Positions 21,494-33,800 of a stretch of 64,000 nucleotides of DNA are shown in pieces. The notes below the pieces were generated by a model that saw only the letters and a list, made by a program, of their open reading frames with translations, was not told where the DNA came from and did no database searches. The first letter of the stretch is position 1. Every line of letters begins with the position of its first letter. A program made the position numbers and the translations under genes. The stretch is from Tetrapyrgos nigripes (lineage: Eukaryota > Basidiomycota > Agaricomycetes > Agaricales > Campanellaceae): NCBI GenBank assembly GCA_013368315.1, contig JAACJM010000012.1, positions 248,001 through 312,000 on the forward strand. The letters are read 5' to 3'.

Positions 21494-22107
21494 CAGTCGT
21501 GGACAAACAAACACGACAATTTTTATAGCGCCTCCAATTGAGTCATCAGGGGTAAAATAATATCGGAATCATGCTCAGTTCATTGAAAGACGTCGAAAAA
21601 CGATTTTTTCGGATTTTTCCCACGCGAAATGGGGAACGGCCAAATTTTTGGGAGTTTTCAACGACGTTGGGTACCCTTTTGGGTCCCAACAGACAGAAAA
21701 CTGAGGCAAGGGTCCGTATATCGCTGATTGGCGAGTGACGGTAGGGTGGGGTGCGGAGAAAATGCTTTTACAGATAGTTTGCCCCGGATGGAGGGAAAAA
21801 ATAACCGAGATTACTAAGCTAATTGCCGGTTTTGGAAGGTTCGTAAAGACCCAATATTTTTGCGAAATCAGAACCTATTCATCAAAAGGAATCGAATGCG
21901 CATACTTTCGGAAATTCCCACGGAAAATGAGGAACGGCCAAATTTTTGGGTAAAATTCTTAAATGGGTCAATATCTCGAGAACGGCTGGATGGATTTTCC
22001 CCAAAATATTCCTAGAACACCCTCTCAATGAGATCTGTCGATTGCGCATACTGCAGGACCCTGGGAAAAGGTCGGCTAAATTTGTCGATTTTGCTTGTCC
22101 GCGACTG
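21494..22107. mobile_element. Tc1/mariner-type non-autonomous element, 614 bp
   Basis: Inverted ends of about 29 bp (left CAGTCGTGGACAAACAAACA, right, on the other strand, CAGTCGCGGACAAGCAAAAT) are bounded by TA at 21492-21493 and 22108-22109. The interior holds two diverged direct copies of a segment containing GGAACGGCCAAATTTTTGGG (about 21600-21660 and 21885-21955). There is no transposase ORF. It ends 69 bp before the start codon of the MCUR1-like gene and so sits in its promoter. Confidence 0.82.
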
Positions 22108-22176
22108 TAGGATCCTGGACTAGTGTTGTAAAGTAGCGAACAAACAAAGTACAAACACATTTCTGTTCCTCCTTGA

Positions 22177-23269
22177 ATGATTCTGAGAAGTCAAATACCT
22201 CGTTGGACACGAAGCGTCTCTACTTCACGCTCCCTTATTTCTGTCCCTATCCCTCATCGAGACGCCCATAACTCGCCTTCTAGTTCCAATGCATCTTCCT
22301 CTTCTAGTTCCAGTGACCCACCGACACCACCTCCGAACGTGAACAATGACCAGGACTCCACCGACCTTCCAAGTGAATCCAATTTGCCCATACCACACCG
22401 GCCTCCTCCACCAATCTATGGCAACCCTCCATTTGACACTCATGCCTTTTTCTTTGTTCTGGAGAAAACCTTCCCAACACCGACAGCACGGAGCTTGATG
22501 CGTGCGACTAGGGCGTTGCTTGTGGATAGGATAGGAAGAGTTCGGAGAGAGGCTCTTACAAGCAAGGACCTAGATAATGTACGTTTAGTTGACTCTAGAT
22601 GGCCCATTTCTCAACTCTTGCCTTTGTTATCAGCAAGCCTACCTTTTCCGTGCTGCATTATCAGAACTGCGCTCGGAAATAACCCTTACAACGAAGAATG
22701 ACTCTGCAACTGTTCAGACGGCGAGTACAGCCTTACGGAGGGAGGTCGATAAACTGGATGTGAAGATGAAGGAAGACCTCGCTACGTTGAAGCATGAGTG
22801 AGTAGTGGTAGTACTTTAGTATCCGTCCAAGAAGCCTCACGTCTTTCATTTTGCAGGATTCAAATAGACTTGGATAGTCATAAGAATGAGACGAAGGAGA
22901 TGTTCAAACGACGGAATATGATGATTGAGGTTCGCATCCATGTTGGCATGCTACTCGTCATACTGACTACCGTGTTTAGGACATATTACACAGGTCGATT
23001 GTCAGTATCAGCGATCTCCGGACAGACATCGAGGAGGTGAAATGGGATAACATGAGGAGGGCAGTTGGTAAGTCACTGATCAAGTACTCGCGTCATGGAA
23101 ATTTACTTTGGATGCAGTCAGTCTCTTTGCTTTCGCAGGTACAATTATTGTCGGTATGGAACTCAGTCCCAAACCTCCGCCTCCTCCTCCTCCGGAACAT
23201 CGTACGACTGCTCCTATCAGTAAAGTGGACATACCGGATAACGTGGAAAAGATGGAATGGGTCACATAA
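22177..23269 (+). CDS. Mitochondrial coiled-coil protein of the MCUR1/CCDC90 (DUF1640, Fmp32-like) family
   Basis: The N-terminus [20 protein letters not shown] is an arginine/serine presequence. It is followed by a Ser/Pro-rich disordered linker, then the DUF1640 core: [48 protein letters not shown], and a long coiled coil ([40 protein letters not shown]). A C-terminal membrane segment ([16 protein letters not shown]) leads to a proline run. The last exon ends [11 protein letters not shown]. Family members are inner-membrane proteins linked to calcium uniporter regulation or cytochrome oxidase assembly. The proximal promoter abuts a Tc1-type insertion. Confidence 0.85.
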
Positions 23270-23407
23270 TTACCATCTTGACTCCTACTCCCCTCTCAGC
23301 GCATTTCTAGCATAGTAAAAAGAGTCATCAGAGTAGACAGACAGACAACATAATCTATACCACACATATGTAAGACCTATAAGCACAACTAATGCGATTG
23401 TATATCG

Positions 23408-24016
23408 TCATTTCACTTCAAGTTTGTCCATGTCCTTCGTTAATGAATCCGCGTCCGACTTCGATGATGTATCTTTCGAGGGTGGTTCAGCATCTGAGGC
23501 AACTGCCCAGTTCGGGGTGTCAGCAGTGTGAGCAGGATTGGAGGTCGACGATGAAGACTTTGATAATTGTGTCGGTGCTTTTGGTGGTGGGCTAGCATCC
23601 TCATCCTCATCCTCCCAATTGTCCTTGATGATCTCGTTTCTCTTCTCCTCTCTCTGCTGCTTTCTCTTTGCGTTCTTCTTCGCACTCTTACTCATAGGTT
23701 TAGATTCCTGATCCTCCTTTTGCGCTGTCGAGGGCGCGACCCAGCCTAGAATGTGTCCTTTCGGCAGAGCATTCCTGTCCATCTGCACCTGCCTGGAGCC
23801 TCGAAATCGCGAAACATCCTCTTGAGGCGTGAATCCAGGACGAATCTTGATTTCCTTGCGGACGCTATGAACATATCAGAACAAGTCCAACTTGAAGATC
23901 CAGACCACGCACGATCCATCTGGCCTCCTCGATTCTGGTACGACGCGATCAAGGCTCTGGGGGTCGACCGCGATACCGGCGGCGGTCTTCTTGGGGTTGA
24001 TTGCAGGCTTGCTCAT
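23408..24016 (-). CDS. PYM1: PYM (partner of Y14-Mago, WIBG) homologue
   Basis: PYM disassembles exon junction complexes on translating ribosomes. There are two exons: MSKPAINPKKTAAGIAVDPQ and VVPESRRPDGS, then an intron of about 48 nt, then VRKEIKIRPGFTPQEDVSRF, which together make the Mago-binding signature (RPDGS.RKE.K.R.G..PQED). The middle is lysine-rich (KSAKKNAKRKQQREEKRNEI), resembling the ribosome-contacting part, and the tail is Ser/Asp-rich ending DMDKLEVK. The presence of PYM fits an intron-rich genome using EJC-based mRNA quality control. It is divergent from GPN3, with 92 bp between start codons. Confidence 0.88.
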
Positions 24017-24108
24017 AGCTGAGACTTGACGATGACGTAATCTGTACACTACGCTTGCGGAGAACTTTCACTCGGTAGAAACAACTCGTTCCAAACGCAA
24101 AGAAAAAA

Positions 24109-25355
24109 ATGCGCTACGCTGTCCTCATTACTGGCCCAGCTGGCGCGGGAAAATCTACCTTTTCTTCGTCCTTTATTACCCATCTCTCAGCTTCAAAACG
24201 TACAGGCCATCTGGTCAATCTTGACCCTGCTGCCGATCCTGCAAGATTTGAATATGAACCGGTCATTGACATAAAGGACTTGATCAGTCTTGAAGACGTT
24301 ATGGGAGAACTGGGTTATGGTCCTAATGGGGGGCTGGTGTATTGTTTTGAGTAAGTGAGTAAGTTTGCTTTGTACGCAGGCTCGGTATGTCTTAACGGAA
24401 GAACTAGATACCTTCTTCAAAACATGGACTGGTTAGAAGAGGAACTTGGAGGATATGAAGATGATTATCTTATTTTTGACTGTCCAGGTAGGGCTGGCGG
24501 CGATGTATATCGCCAAATTCTTATCGACTTCTCTCCAGGTCAAATCGAACTTTACACCCATCATCCATTTTTGCCTACACTGGTACAAAACCTGCAAAGA
24601 ATGGGAATACGGACATGCGCAGTCTATCTAATTGAATCCCAATTCATGGAGGACAAGTATAAGTTTTTCAGGTACGTCCGTTGTCGTCGCCATTCACCAG
24701 ACAGTCACATCTTATTTTTCAGTGGCGTTCTATCCGCGATGTCTGCAATGGTTAATCTCGAAATCCCCTGGATAAATATCATGTCCAAGATGGACCTTGT
24801 GACTCGGAATGCAGACGATCCCTCCGGTGGCGCTAGAAATGGCCTGAGGAATCGGAGGAATCTTGCGAGGTGTGCTGTTCTCTTCATATTATCCGTTCAC
24901 GGGATAAGGTGATATCCACCTGGACAATAAACTGAAAGTTTCCAAAAGATATTTAGATCCTGACCCTCTTCTTCTTGCAACGACACAAGGCGAACCTGAA
25001 GCCCCCAATCCGCGTTTTCATGCTCTAAATCAAGCCATAGTACAACTGGTGAGTTGTGAAGCGCCTTGTTCTTCTTCACCCACGAGGAAGAAATATAACT
25101 GTTTTTGGCCACAAACACGTACTGATGACTGCTCAGATTGAGGATCATCCACTCGTTTCATTCCTTCCTCTTGATCTCACAAACTCGGATTCTTTGGAAA
25201 CTGTGATAAGTCATATCGACTACACGATGCAGTATGGAGAAGATGAGGAGCCCAAAGAGGTACGTGTTTGGTGCCCCTTGACGTAACTCGTCTATTGAAA
25301 GTTGCATCTCTAGCCCCACGATTTGGATGAAGGAGATTTCCAAGATTTGGAGTAA
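24109..25355 (+). CDS. GPN3: GPN-loop GTPase 3
   Basis: GPN GTPases chaperone assembly and nuclear import of RNA polymerase II. Motifs in order: P-loop [18 protein letters not shown], the GPN loop [11 protein letters not shown] with [13 protein letters not shown] typical of GPN3, [20 protein letters not shown] (G3 region), [12 protein letters not shown], and IMSKMDLV (G4). The C-terminus keeps [21 protein letters not shown] (G5 zone) and YGEDEEPKE. Introns were checked in frame at FE-YLL, CPG-QIE and KFFS-GVLS; others precede YLDPD and PHDLDEGD. The length matches the family. Confidence 0.95.
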
Positions 25356-25650
25356 GCTTTGCGTGCTAGGTGTGGTTCATGCACTCTCGTTCTAGAGCGA
25401 TTTTTGCGGTCTCTTTCTCCACTTATCGAAAGTAGCATATTGTACAACAGAACATATACAACGACTCCTGTTTCTTGCTCACAGAGATGTGCTCAAATGG
25501 TCACTGTTCTTGTTGTGAAAGTGCGATAGTGACATCATAACATTGTAACGTCATTGAATTCGGAGCAGATAAAGCAAGCCGTTAACTCGATTTTCTTGAT
25601 CTGTACTTCTACCACCTCTTTTGTTCCCCAAGCAAAAAGTCCGCCCAACC

Positions 25651-26307
25651 ATGTCTGGCTATTTTCCAACCGCACATTCACACCATTCTCATCAACCTAT
25701 CATGTTTGGAGGAGGGCACTCCCATTCGCATATCTCTCAAGGTTTTCCGGTGGGCGCCCATCATACCCATCATACGGACCATGAGTACTACAACCAGCCC
25801 ACGACCGCCTACGGCGGAGATAACGTCGTCTATGTGCCCACGCACTCCAGAAGTCACCGAAGTCATCGAAGTCATCACCGTCCTGCAACTGTACTCCCTG
25901 CGAATGTGGTTCCTGCTACCACTGGTAACGTCGTAAGTCGTATCAGCTCGGCGGAGCTCGTCCTGATGATTGTACTGTCCTCCACAACCCAGGTCTATGC
26001 GGACGGGGGTCGTCACCATCGTCACCATCGTTCACATCGCAGTCGTCGTCATGGTCACAGCAGTCATCGGGGGGTGCCTCTCTTTGAACGTATTCGTCGG
26101 TTCTTCGGAATGAAACCAAAGAGTCGGCATTATAAAGTGAAGGGGGACAAAAGTTCATGGGGATTTTTGGGACGCTCAAGGAGAACACGGTACACGGATG
26201 CTCGTACTGGAGGAGAAGTTGACCGTAAGGGAGTGAGTTGTTGGGTTTTTATTCTGTTAAGCCACGACTAACAGAGCTCTTCTCAGCGACCGGTGTACCG
26301 GGTGTAA
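25651..26307 (+). CDS. Histidine-rich small protein, function unknown
   Basis: The gene has three exons. Exon 1 gives MSGYFPTAHSHHSHQPIMFG, then runs of SHSH, HHTHH, SRSHRSHRSHH. An intron at about 25936-25991 (GTAAGT..CCCAG) joins TGNV to VYADGGRHHRHHRSHRSR. The second intron joins EVDRKG to RPVYRV-stop at 26307. The middle contains a non-repetitive block VPLFERIRRFFGMKPKSRHY with KGDKSSWGFLGRSRRTRYTD. It is strongly basic and His-rich, so metal or nucleic-acid binding is conceivable but not shown. There is no signal peptide. Low-complexity relatives occur in mushrooms, but no function is known to me. Confidence 0.6.
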
Positions 26308-28944
26308 AACTAAGCGTCTCGGCGTAAACGCTGTCGAAAATCTCGATCATTGCTCTCAAAAAATTGATGAAATACATTATGATACCGGCCTAGCAAATCT
26401 ATCGGACAATCTACTTACTTACGACCTGAAAAAGGAAGTTTATGACTTGTAAGTATAATGTATCATGTAGCGCGCTCTGTCGTTCTGTTGTAATTCTGTT
26501 GGGTATTATGATTATTTGCTCTGCGTTTCGATGCATGTATATGGAGAAAAGACTGCCTTCTGAAAGTAAGATAACAGCTACTTGTAAAAAACGATCCCGC
26601 GCCATCTATACTTTTGTTCCGGCGTTGTTTCTGTGAGGTAGTCCTCTGTAAACGGTAGTGTCATAACGTCGAAATAAATGCACTATTGCAGTGAAAGCAC
26701 CTTGCATCTGCTCGTACTTATTAGTGACTATCTTCACGACAGTTCAAACTGCCAGTGCCTGAAAATTGCCGACCGATCGTTTCTATTGCTTTTCAGACTC
26801 CGAGGACACCTCAAAATGATCCACCGGCCTGACCGCTGCTCGTAGACGACCTCCAGGAAATATTTCGTCCTTCATCTTGTTACTCGGACTAGTTGTTCCT
26901 GCTCACACACCGCCATCGGTATCCGGAATCCACCCCGAACACTGTTTTGTAAATTAAAATTATGCTTGTCCATCTTTATACAGGATACTGGCTATTGACA
27001 ACCCGGAGAGCAAACAAACTAGGCAACGAGAAGGTCCGTGCCGACCATTATGCTGTCAATCACTTACAAGGTAACGATATCTGACTGTTCAACGTTCAAC
27101 TAAAAGAGATGAACAGTTTCATTGGTATTCACCTAGTTATAGCTATCCCGATCTCAATGCATGGGCTCCCAGGTAACCCTAATACAATTTTTGGATGTCA
27201 AGACATCAGATGTATACGACTGTCTCGGGGGCTACTGTAACTCAACGGCGAGTGAATGATATAAACATTCCTACGGGGGCTCAGTGATTCTGGTGTTGAA
27301 CGCCAGCCATTTCGTACATACCTCCTTCAAATCGACGGAAGAGGCAGAGCCGAAGGCAAAGACGCAGGAAGGGGTTAGGTTCTGAGGTATGTTTTCGTGG
27401 CATACATGCGCCGTATTTGTCGTTCAACTAATTTTTAGGACGAGTAAACAATGAAAAGAAGGAGAAGTAAAAGAGCAAGGGATGAATCCTCCTGCTTTGG
27501 CTTCGTCTCTCTTCTTTTCTTATTTTGCGGCTTTTGACCGTACCTTATTTTTTCATCTGACCACAATCCTTTCTAGTCTACAGTTCCATCAGAACTAACA
27601 TCTGGTTTCGTAGGTTCAGCACCGCGATGCTGAACACACCGGCCGCCATTGGCGTCGTTGTGAATCCCTAGTGCCTCAACTTGAACGTTGTTCGGGAATG
27701 AACTCCACTTTTGTACCATTCAGGTTCTTGTGTCGTTCTAGGCCTTGTCGTGCGTTGGCCGACTATAGGGAATCTCAGACTAGAGAACTCCAGACTAGTC
27801 ACTCTGTTTCTCATGCAAGCTACCTGCCATGGACATGGGAATGTTCACTATCGCATTCATTGTCATGAGGTTCTGTTCTCGAATCGTAGACGTGTACACC
27901 TTTTGCGGTTTAGGACAGAATATATTCATTAGCGGTACCGCCTGCGTCATCCGCCCAAGGAAGTTGGCACTTGCTTCTAGATGGTAGATGGTGGTGCTCT
28001 GTCACTGCTGGATAACGCGGGTAGTAACTTGCCGAAAATGACTATATTTTGTTTGTACACTGTTCTACGTTACCTCACCCATTGTGTCACTATGTTCCTC
28101 GCAGAATCACCACCAGGTAGCAAAAACTTGCTATACGACATCGCAAGAGCATCGAGAGGTGACAACATGATCAGCAGAAGCCAGTCTAACTGTCTAGTGA
28201 GGGTTGTCCGACGACGAGTTGCCTTGCCCTAGGTACCCACTCGGAGCGGCCCTACTCCCAGGCAGGACACGGCGGTGTTAGCAGGTAAGTATGTACAACT
28301 TCAAGTTAATTATAACCCATCTGAGCAGCTATTCTTTCTCTCTCGCTGGTGCCCTGTTCTTTGAAATTTTCAGCTTCCTGATCCTAGAATTCAAAATACT
28401 AGGTCCTCGTCTACCTTGGTATTGCTGGTAGTCCTTATATGGTGGAAGGCATGTTTTAAAAGGTCCATTTGTTCTCCAATAGGTACGGCTTCATTTCCCC
28501 AAATTCATGGTGTGTTCCACTTCGCTGTCACTCTTCTCCTCAAATTCTAAGATGTTCTCCCACTTCTCGCTGCTTCGGTGTGGCGGGTGCAGCTCAAACG
28601 TCGTTCTTGTGGCCCCTTCAGTTTACGGTATGGATCGTCATTCAGTTTGAGCTTTGTTAGGATATGAACTACATACACACATAGTGGGTATCGTCAGTCT
28701 GGTTTCACGAGACTAGATATTAACCCGTATTCTAGGGAAAATCTCAATTCATCTGTCTCCTCTGAGAATTGGGGATTCTTCCAGGATATCACTACACTTC
28801 TTGGGCAAAGTATCTGTCATGAACATGGGACTCAACCTATCGAACTCACTATCACGAGGTTCTGCTCCCGAATGTAGAATTGAGGAGTATTTAAGGAAGG
28901 TGAAGTGAAGGTACCTCACCCATTCTTTCTAGCATCGTTCTATC
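26308..28944. other. Decayed intergenic interval with no supported gene
   Basis: No conserved ORF is visible on either strand. The region contains an 8-bp-arm hairpin at 27614-27635 (GTTCAGCA..TGCTGAAC) and a diverged copy, at 27829-27890, of the sequence just upstream of the ADH pseudogene. It is best read as the remains of a duplicated ADH neighbourhood plus ordinary intergenic DNA. Confidence 0.5.
27829..28878 (+). repeat. Diverged direct repeat pair upstream of the ADH pseudogene
   Basis: The segment 27829-27890 (starting ATGGACATGGGA, ending GAATCGTAGA) recurs at 28819-28878 (starting ATGAACATGGGA, ending GAATGTAGA) with clear but diverged similarity, including GAGGTTCTG.TC.CGAAT. The second copy lies about 65 bp before the ADH start codon, so the first may be the promoter of a lost tandem copy. 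Confidence 0.5.
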
Positions 28945-30258
28945 ATGCCAGGTACTATGAAAGTACTCGTCTACGAGGGCGTTGGCAAGCCCGTTCTACA
29001 AGAGCGGCCTATTCCCGAGCTTCAGAAACCTACAGATGCTATCGTTAAAATGCTCCATGCGTCCATCTTAGATCTGTGGTACGTATCGATTGTCTTTGCC
29101 CTTCTGAACGTCAGTCGTTTCTGCTGACTTTGTTCGCCCCCAGGAACCGAGCTCCGTATCATCAAAGGCCATGTACGTTCCTGCTCTATCGGGCGTGTTC
29201 TCGGTCACGAGGATATTGGTATAGTCCAATCCGTTGGAACTTCTGTCAAATCCATCAAGCCAAATGACAAAGTGCTCATCGCGAATATAGTAACCTCTTG
29301 CAGGACGTGCGATAACTGTAAGAAAAACATGCCATCGCATTGTCTTGACGGAGGATGGGTTCTAGGGCATAAGATTGATGAGACACAGGCCGAATATGTG
29401 AGGATTCCGCATGCAGATGGCAGTGTGCACTTGTGTGGAGATAAGGTTAGTGACGAGGAGATGGTGACAGCTAGTGATGTTTTGCCGACCGGGTTTGAAA
29501 TTTGAATGTGGTGTTCTGGTGGGTAACGTTTCTTTTCTTTGTTCTGAGGGCAGACTGATGACGGTGGCGGCTTTTTTAGTGTGGGCGTGTAACGCCTGGA
29601 TGTACTATAGCTATCGTTGGTGCAGGCCCTGTGGGTCTAAGTGCACTTATCATCGCTCAGTTGTATTCTCCATCTACGGTTATTGTGATCGACTTGGATC
29701 AAAATCGTCTGAAGAATGCGAAACGGTATGGGGCTACCAATACAGTTGTTTCAGGCAAGTTTTCTTTCCTGTCGTCGCCTTGGACTTTGTGTCTTATGTT
29801 CATGAGTATCATTGCTTTTAGGACCCAACGCCGTCGCCGAAGTAATAGGTCTAACAGACAACAAAGGCGTCGATACCGTACCGTCATCGAAACTGCTGGG
29901 ACTCCAAACTCTTTTGACCTTTGTCAAGATATCGTTACTACTGGAGGTATCATTGCGAATCTTGGTGTACACGGGCATAAAGTCGATTTACATATGGATA
30001 GGTTGTGGGGTAACAACATCAGTGAGCTTATTCATCTTATCTGTGTTTAGACCCCTTGTTAACCCTTTTTCAGCCGTTTCCGCAAAAATGGTTGATGCGA
30101 CATCTGCAGCTACGCTTATCCGTCTCCTGAACTCAGGCAAGTTGAATGTGAAGGGAATAGCTACACATCAGTTCAAGTTTGATGAAATGGTGAAGGCGTA
30201 CGAGACGTTTGGAAAAGCGGCCGAATTTAACGCTTTGAAGATGATGATCTCATTTTGA
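28945..30258 (+). pseudogene. Zinc-dependent alcohol dehydrogenase pseudogene
   Basis: The medium-chain ADH fold is recognisable throughout: MKVLVYEGVGKPVLQERPIP, GTELRIIKGHV, GRVLGHEDIGIVQSVG, zinc lobe CRTCDNCKKNMPSHC, GHKIDETQAEYVRIPHADGS, DVLPTGFE, CGVL, TIAIVGAGPVGLSAL (Rossmann GxGxxG), VIVIDLDQNRLKNAKRYGAT, VIETAGTPNSFDLC, IIANLGVHGHKVDLHMDRLW and KMVDATSAATLIRLLNSGKL. Three short insertions break the frame: ATCTTAG at 29065-29071 before ATCT, TTTGAAA at 29494-29500 before TTTGAA, and ACCGT at 29875-29879 before ACCGT. Removing each restores the family consensus. An apparent GC-AG intron starts at 29755 (CAG|GCAAGT) and ends at 29821. Other introns keep good borders, so decay is recent. 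Confidence 0.85.
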
Positions 30259-30829
30259 TTTCTCTGAATCAATTTTCGCGAAGAAGAAAACTGTACATTA
30301 TCCTGCACAATGAAAGAAATGAAAGACTGATCCAAGGTCGTTCGGAGGTGTGTGTAAAAAAATTGTCCAAATAGTCAAGTTTTGCCACGCTCAACCGTTC
30401 CTATTTTCATGGATGATTATGGCGAGACGAGACGACGCCTTGAAGACCACTTGCCCAAATTCCCTTGACTCCTAAAGCTAAAAGCAGTTCATTACACATT
30501 ACACAATCACCAGATCGATCTTGACTTATTGGAAGTTTAGTCTCTTGTAGACAGATAGAAACGACTCGGATCACTAAAGTAATGTGCCAGTCTGTTGCTG
30601 TTCCCTGGGCGCTTGTTGGGCAACAGCGAAATACGTGCAAGATGGATGTACATTGTAAGGTATAATACAGCTGAAAACGCGAAGTGTTTACACATAGACT
30701 AGAATCCGGAATGTACAGTACAATAACAGTATAACATACGTCAGAGTCGGCTAAGTTTCCAGCAGAGCTTGAGGATCAAAGCGAAGTAAAAAAAATTGAT
30801 CCAAGAAACGAGAAAGGAGAAAAAATCAA
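30259..30829. other. Intergenic, nothing recognised
   Basis: This is the 3' flank shared by the convergent ADH pseudogene and the SLIP-GC-like gene. There is no conserved ORF, RNA gene or repeat that I can support. Confidence 0.5.
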
Positions 30830-33800
30830 TCAGTTCATGTCAACGTCCAATAAAGCCTGTGCGGCGGCCAGTTCCTCTCGTTTATCTTTCGCTGCTTGCG
30901 TCCAGAGATCAACTTGGGTAAGAATGGAGGAGATGGCGCCCAGCATGCTACGTCTCGATGCGACTTGTTCGGGGCTGTCTCGAGTACCCTCCCAAAGAAC
31001 TGAGAGGTTGACTTCGATCTACAAAAATCGGGAAGAATCAGTTTAGTCGCATTAAAGTGCCATGATACTTACCTTCTTCGCAAGGTCTCCAAAGGCTGAA
31101 TCCAACACATTGCCAACCGCCTTCGCGGCGTCACCAAGTCGGTTCATGATAACGTCTGCGCCGTCATCAAACATGTCGTCCTTCTTCTCGTTGACATAAA
31201 GTTTTATGACACTCTTTTGCCTCGCCACTGAGCCTTTCCCGCGCTCTTCCATAGCCAAGTCGTACCCATCAACAAGATTGTTCTGAACATGAGGGGCGAG
31301 ACATCGGGAGATCTCCTTCTGTTCAGAGTTCAGGGTTTCTCGAACAAGCTCGATACTCTTCTTGAGAGCAACTTTGGCTTCTTCTAGACAGAGTTCCCCT
31401 TGAGACTTGACCCTATCTTTTAAGCCAAGTGCCGCTGATGCTTCAACATCGTCAACAAGCTTGTTGATGACTCTGAGAGCATCGGTTTCGAAAGGGGCGA
31501 ACAAGTCTTGCTCAAATATTTTTCCCCAAGTCGAAGCAATGGTCCTAGTGGAAATGATGGTCAGAACCGGTATGAAGATCAGAGCGTCAACAGTTATGAC
31601 TGACCTGGTGAAAGGGGCGAGGAGTTCAGCATTCAGATCACGTCGGAACGCACCACGACGACGAAGAGTTGCACGATAAGTACCCCAATGCTGGTCGAAA
31701 AAGTGAAGGTTAGGAAAAGAATATCTTGTTCGATGTTTGTACATACCATGCTGAAACCATTGATCAGAACAAAGTGAAACATGAGGACGCTGGAAGATAA
31801 CAGACTCACCTAGCTGCGAACTCGTCCGAAATGGGGACCGCAGATTCAGCTGCCTGGAAATCTGTCAGATTCTGCTTTCATAGAGGACACGCATGGATAG
31901 CGACAAACCTGCGCGGCACCAGCTCTACATTTGTCATCAAGTCCGTCCTGAAACTTAGCCTGCAGGTCTTTGACACTGTCATCGATTACAGTGCCGAATT
32001 CCTGGATTGGCATTGGAATCGTGAGCGAAGACGGAGGCATAAGATGAATGACGACACTGACTCTTGCTAAACGAGGAGCAACACCGGTGAGATGACCGTG
32101 TTCGTCGCGTCTACGTGGTGGTTCGTCCTCTTCGTCCTCCTCCATTGCGTAAAGATCGCTTTCGCTGAGAATAGCCGCAAAAGGATTATCCCCATAGTCC
32201 ATCTTTCCCCACCGACCATTGTCGTAGCCATCGTCCTGAAGCAAGGAGCCGTCCTGAGCGAGATTAGATTCCCACTTCTGCTTAAGTTCTTCACGATCAA
32301 TGGCAGTGACATCCCCAATGCCATTGACGTAGGTCTTGATAGAATTAGCAAAGGCCTTGAGGTGGGTATAGAACATGTTGGCAGAACGAGCCCGAGATGA
32401 GAAGGTCAAGGTGTGGCACCACTTTTGTAGCTCCGGGATACCGGTAGACTCCTTATCGCTGAAACAAGTTGGTGATCCATCGCCCTTGACTTGACCTAGA
32501 CAAAATGATTCAGAATGCAAAGGCAAGGAAGCGATAAGAAGAGAGACAACTCACCAGTCAACCGCACATAGTCACGACTGGAGCAGGTGAACACGGGCAA
32601 GTTGATGGCATTGTAGTCTGTAAAAACACTTGAGCTATACTGAAATAGAAAGAATCAGAAAAGCGAACCTCGTAGATTGACACTCGGGTCGAAGTTCGCC
32701 GGGTCTCTCTCTTCAGCAGCGGCGTCATCGAGTTCCTTCAAGCCTTGATAGTGAGATGTCAGAAAGTGTTCAATTGAGTAATTTGTGCAAGTACCTGATC
32801 TAAAATCTTCTTTAAGCACGTCCTTGCTGAATTCAGATCTCTTCAACGAGCAAAAGGCATTCTTCCTTCGCTGAACCTTGCTGAGATCCTTCTTGATGGT
32901 AGCAAGCCGGTCATTCGCGTCCTTCTTTTGCGCCCGCGCACCGTTGAGACGCCCTCGGGCCTCCTTGATTGCCTCCTTCGTGGTTTCGATTTTTGTCTTG
33001 AGTGAATCCTCAGTGACTTCTTCCTGCTGATCATCGTCGTCGCCCTCTTCGTCGTCGGACTTCTCTTTCTCATCGTCGCTCTGGTCGCTGGCCTCAGAGT
33101 CAGAGTCGTTGTCATCGGAATCACGGTCAAATCCATCGGAGCTGGATGCGTCACTGTCCATTTCATCGTCGAAGTCGGATCCTTCATCATCTTCGACACT
33201 ACGTCGTCGTTTGGGAGAACCTGTCTTGCCACCGCGTTTGTTCTTCCTCTTCTTGTTCTTGCTCTTCTTGGTACTGGTCAACGTAGGTGTAAATGAAATT
33301 CCTTCTTTGAGTGCTTCGAGATGGTTCTGATATTCGGAAAGACGAGGACGAAGGTCTTTAAGTTCGGAATCAATGGCTGTAATAAGTGGGCAAGTCAATC
33401 AAACGTTCTATGGGTTAGGAAAAAGGGTGAGATGGACTTACACTTGACCAGCTTTTCGGCAGCGGCCTTCTGTTGCTTCGCCTCTTTAGTATCATCTTCA
33501 TTCTTCTCAATTTCCTCTGCAATCTCTTGCAAGCCGGGATCGTCATAAAGGCTCAAGGCATTGATGACCTCCGAGCAGGATATGTCATCACATTTGCTGG
33601 CTGTAAAGAAGGGGACATAAGATAGGGAAACAGGACAGTCTAGTGCAACGCACCGATGAACGTGATGGCATGGTCATCGTAACTGAAAGCGGTGGAGTTC
33701 AGACAAGTATGAGGGACCGAAGCTGACAATACACTTACTTTCCATCTAGAGATTTTGACCCGATATGGCAAAGTTGCTAAGTAACATCCTCGGTGAACAT

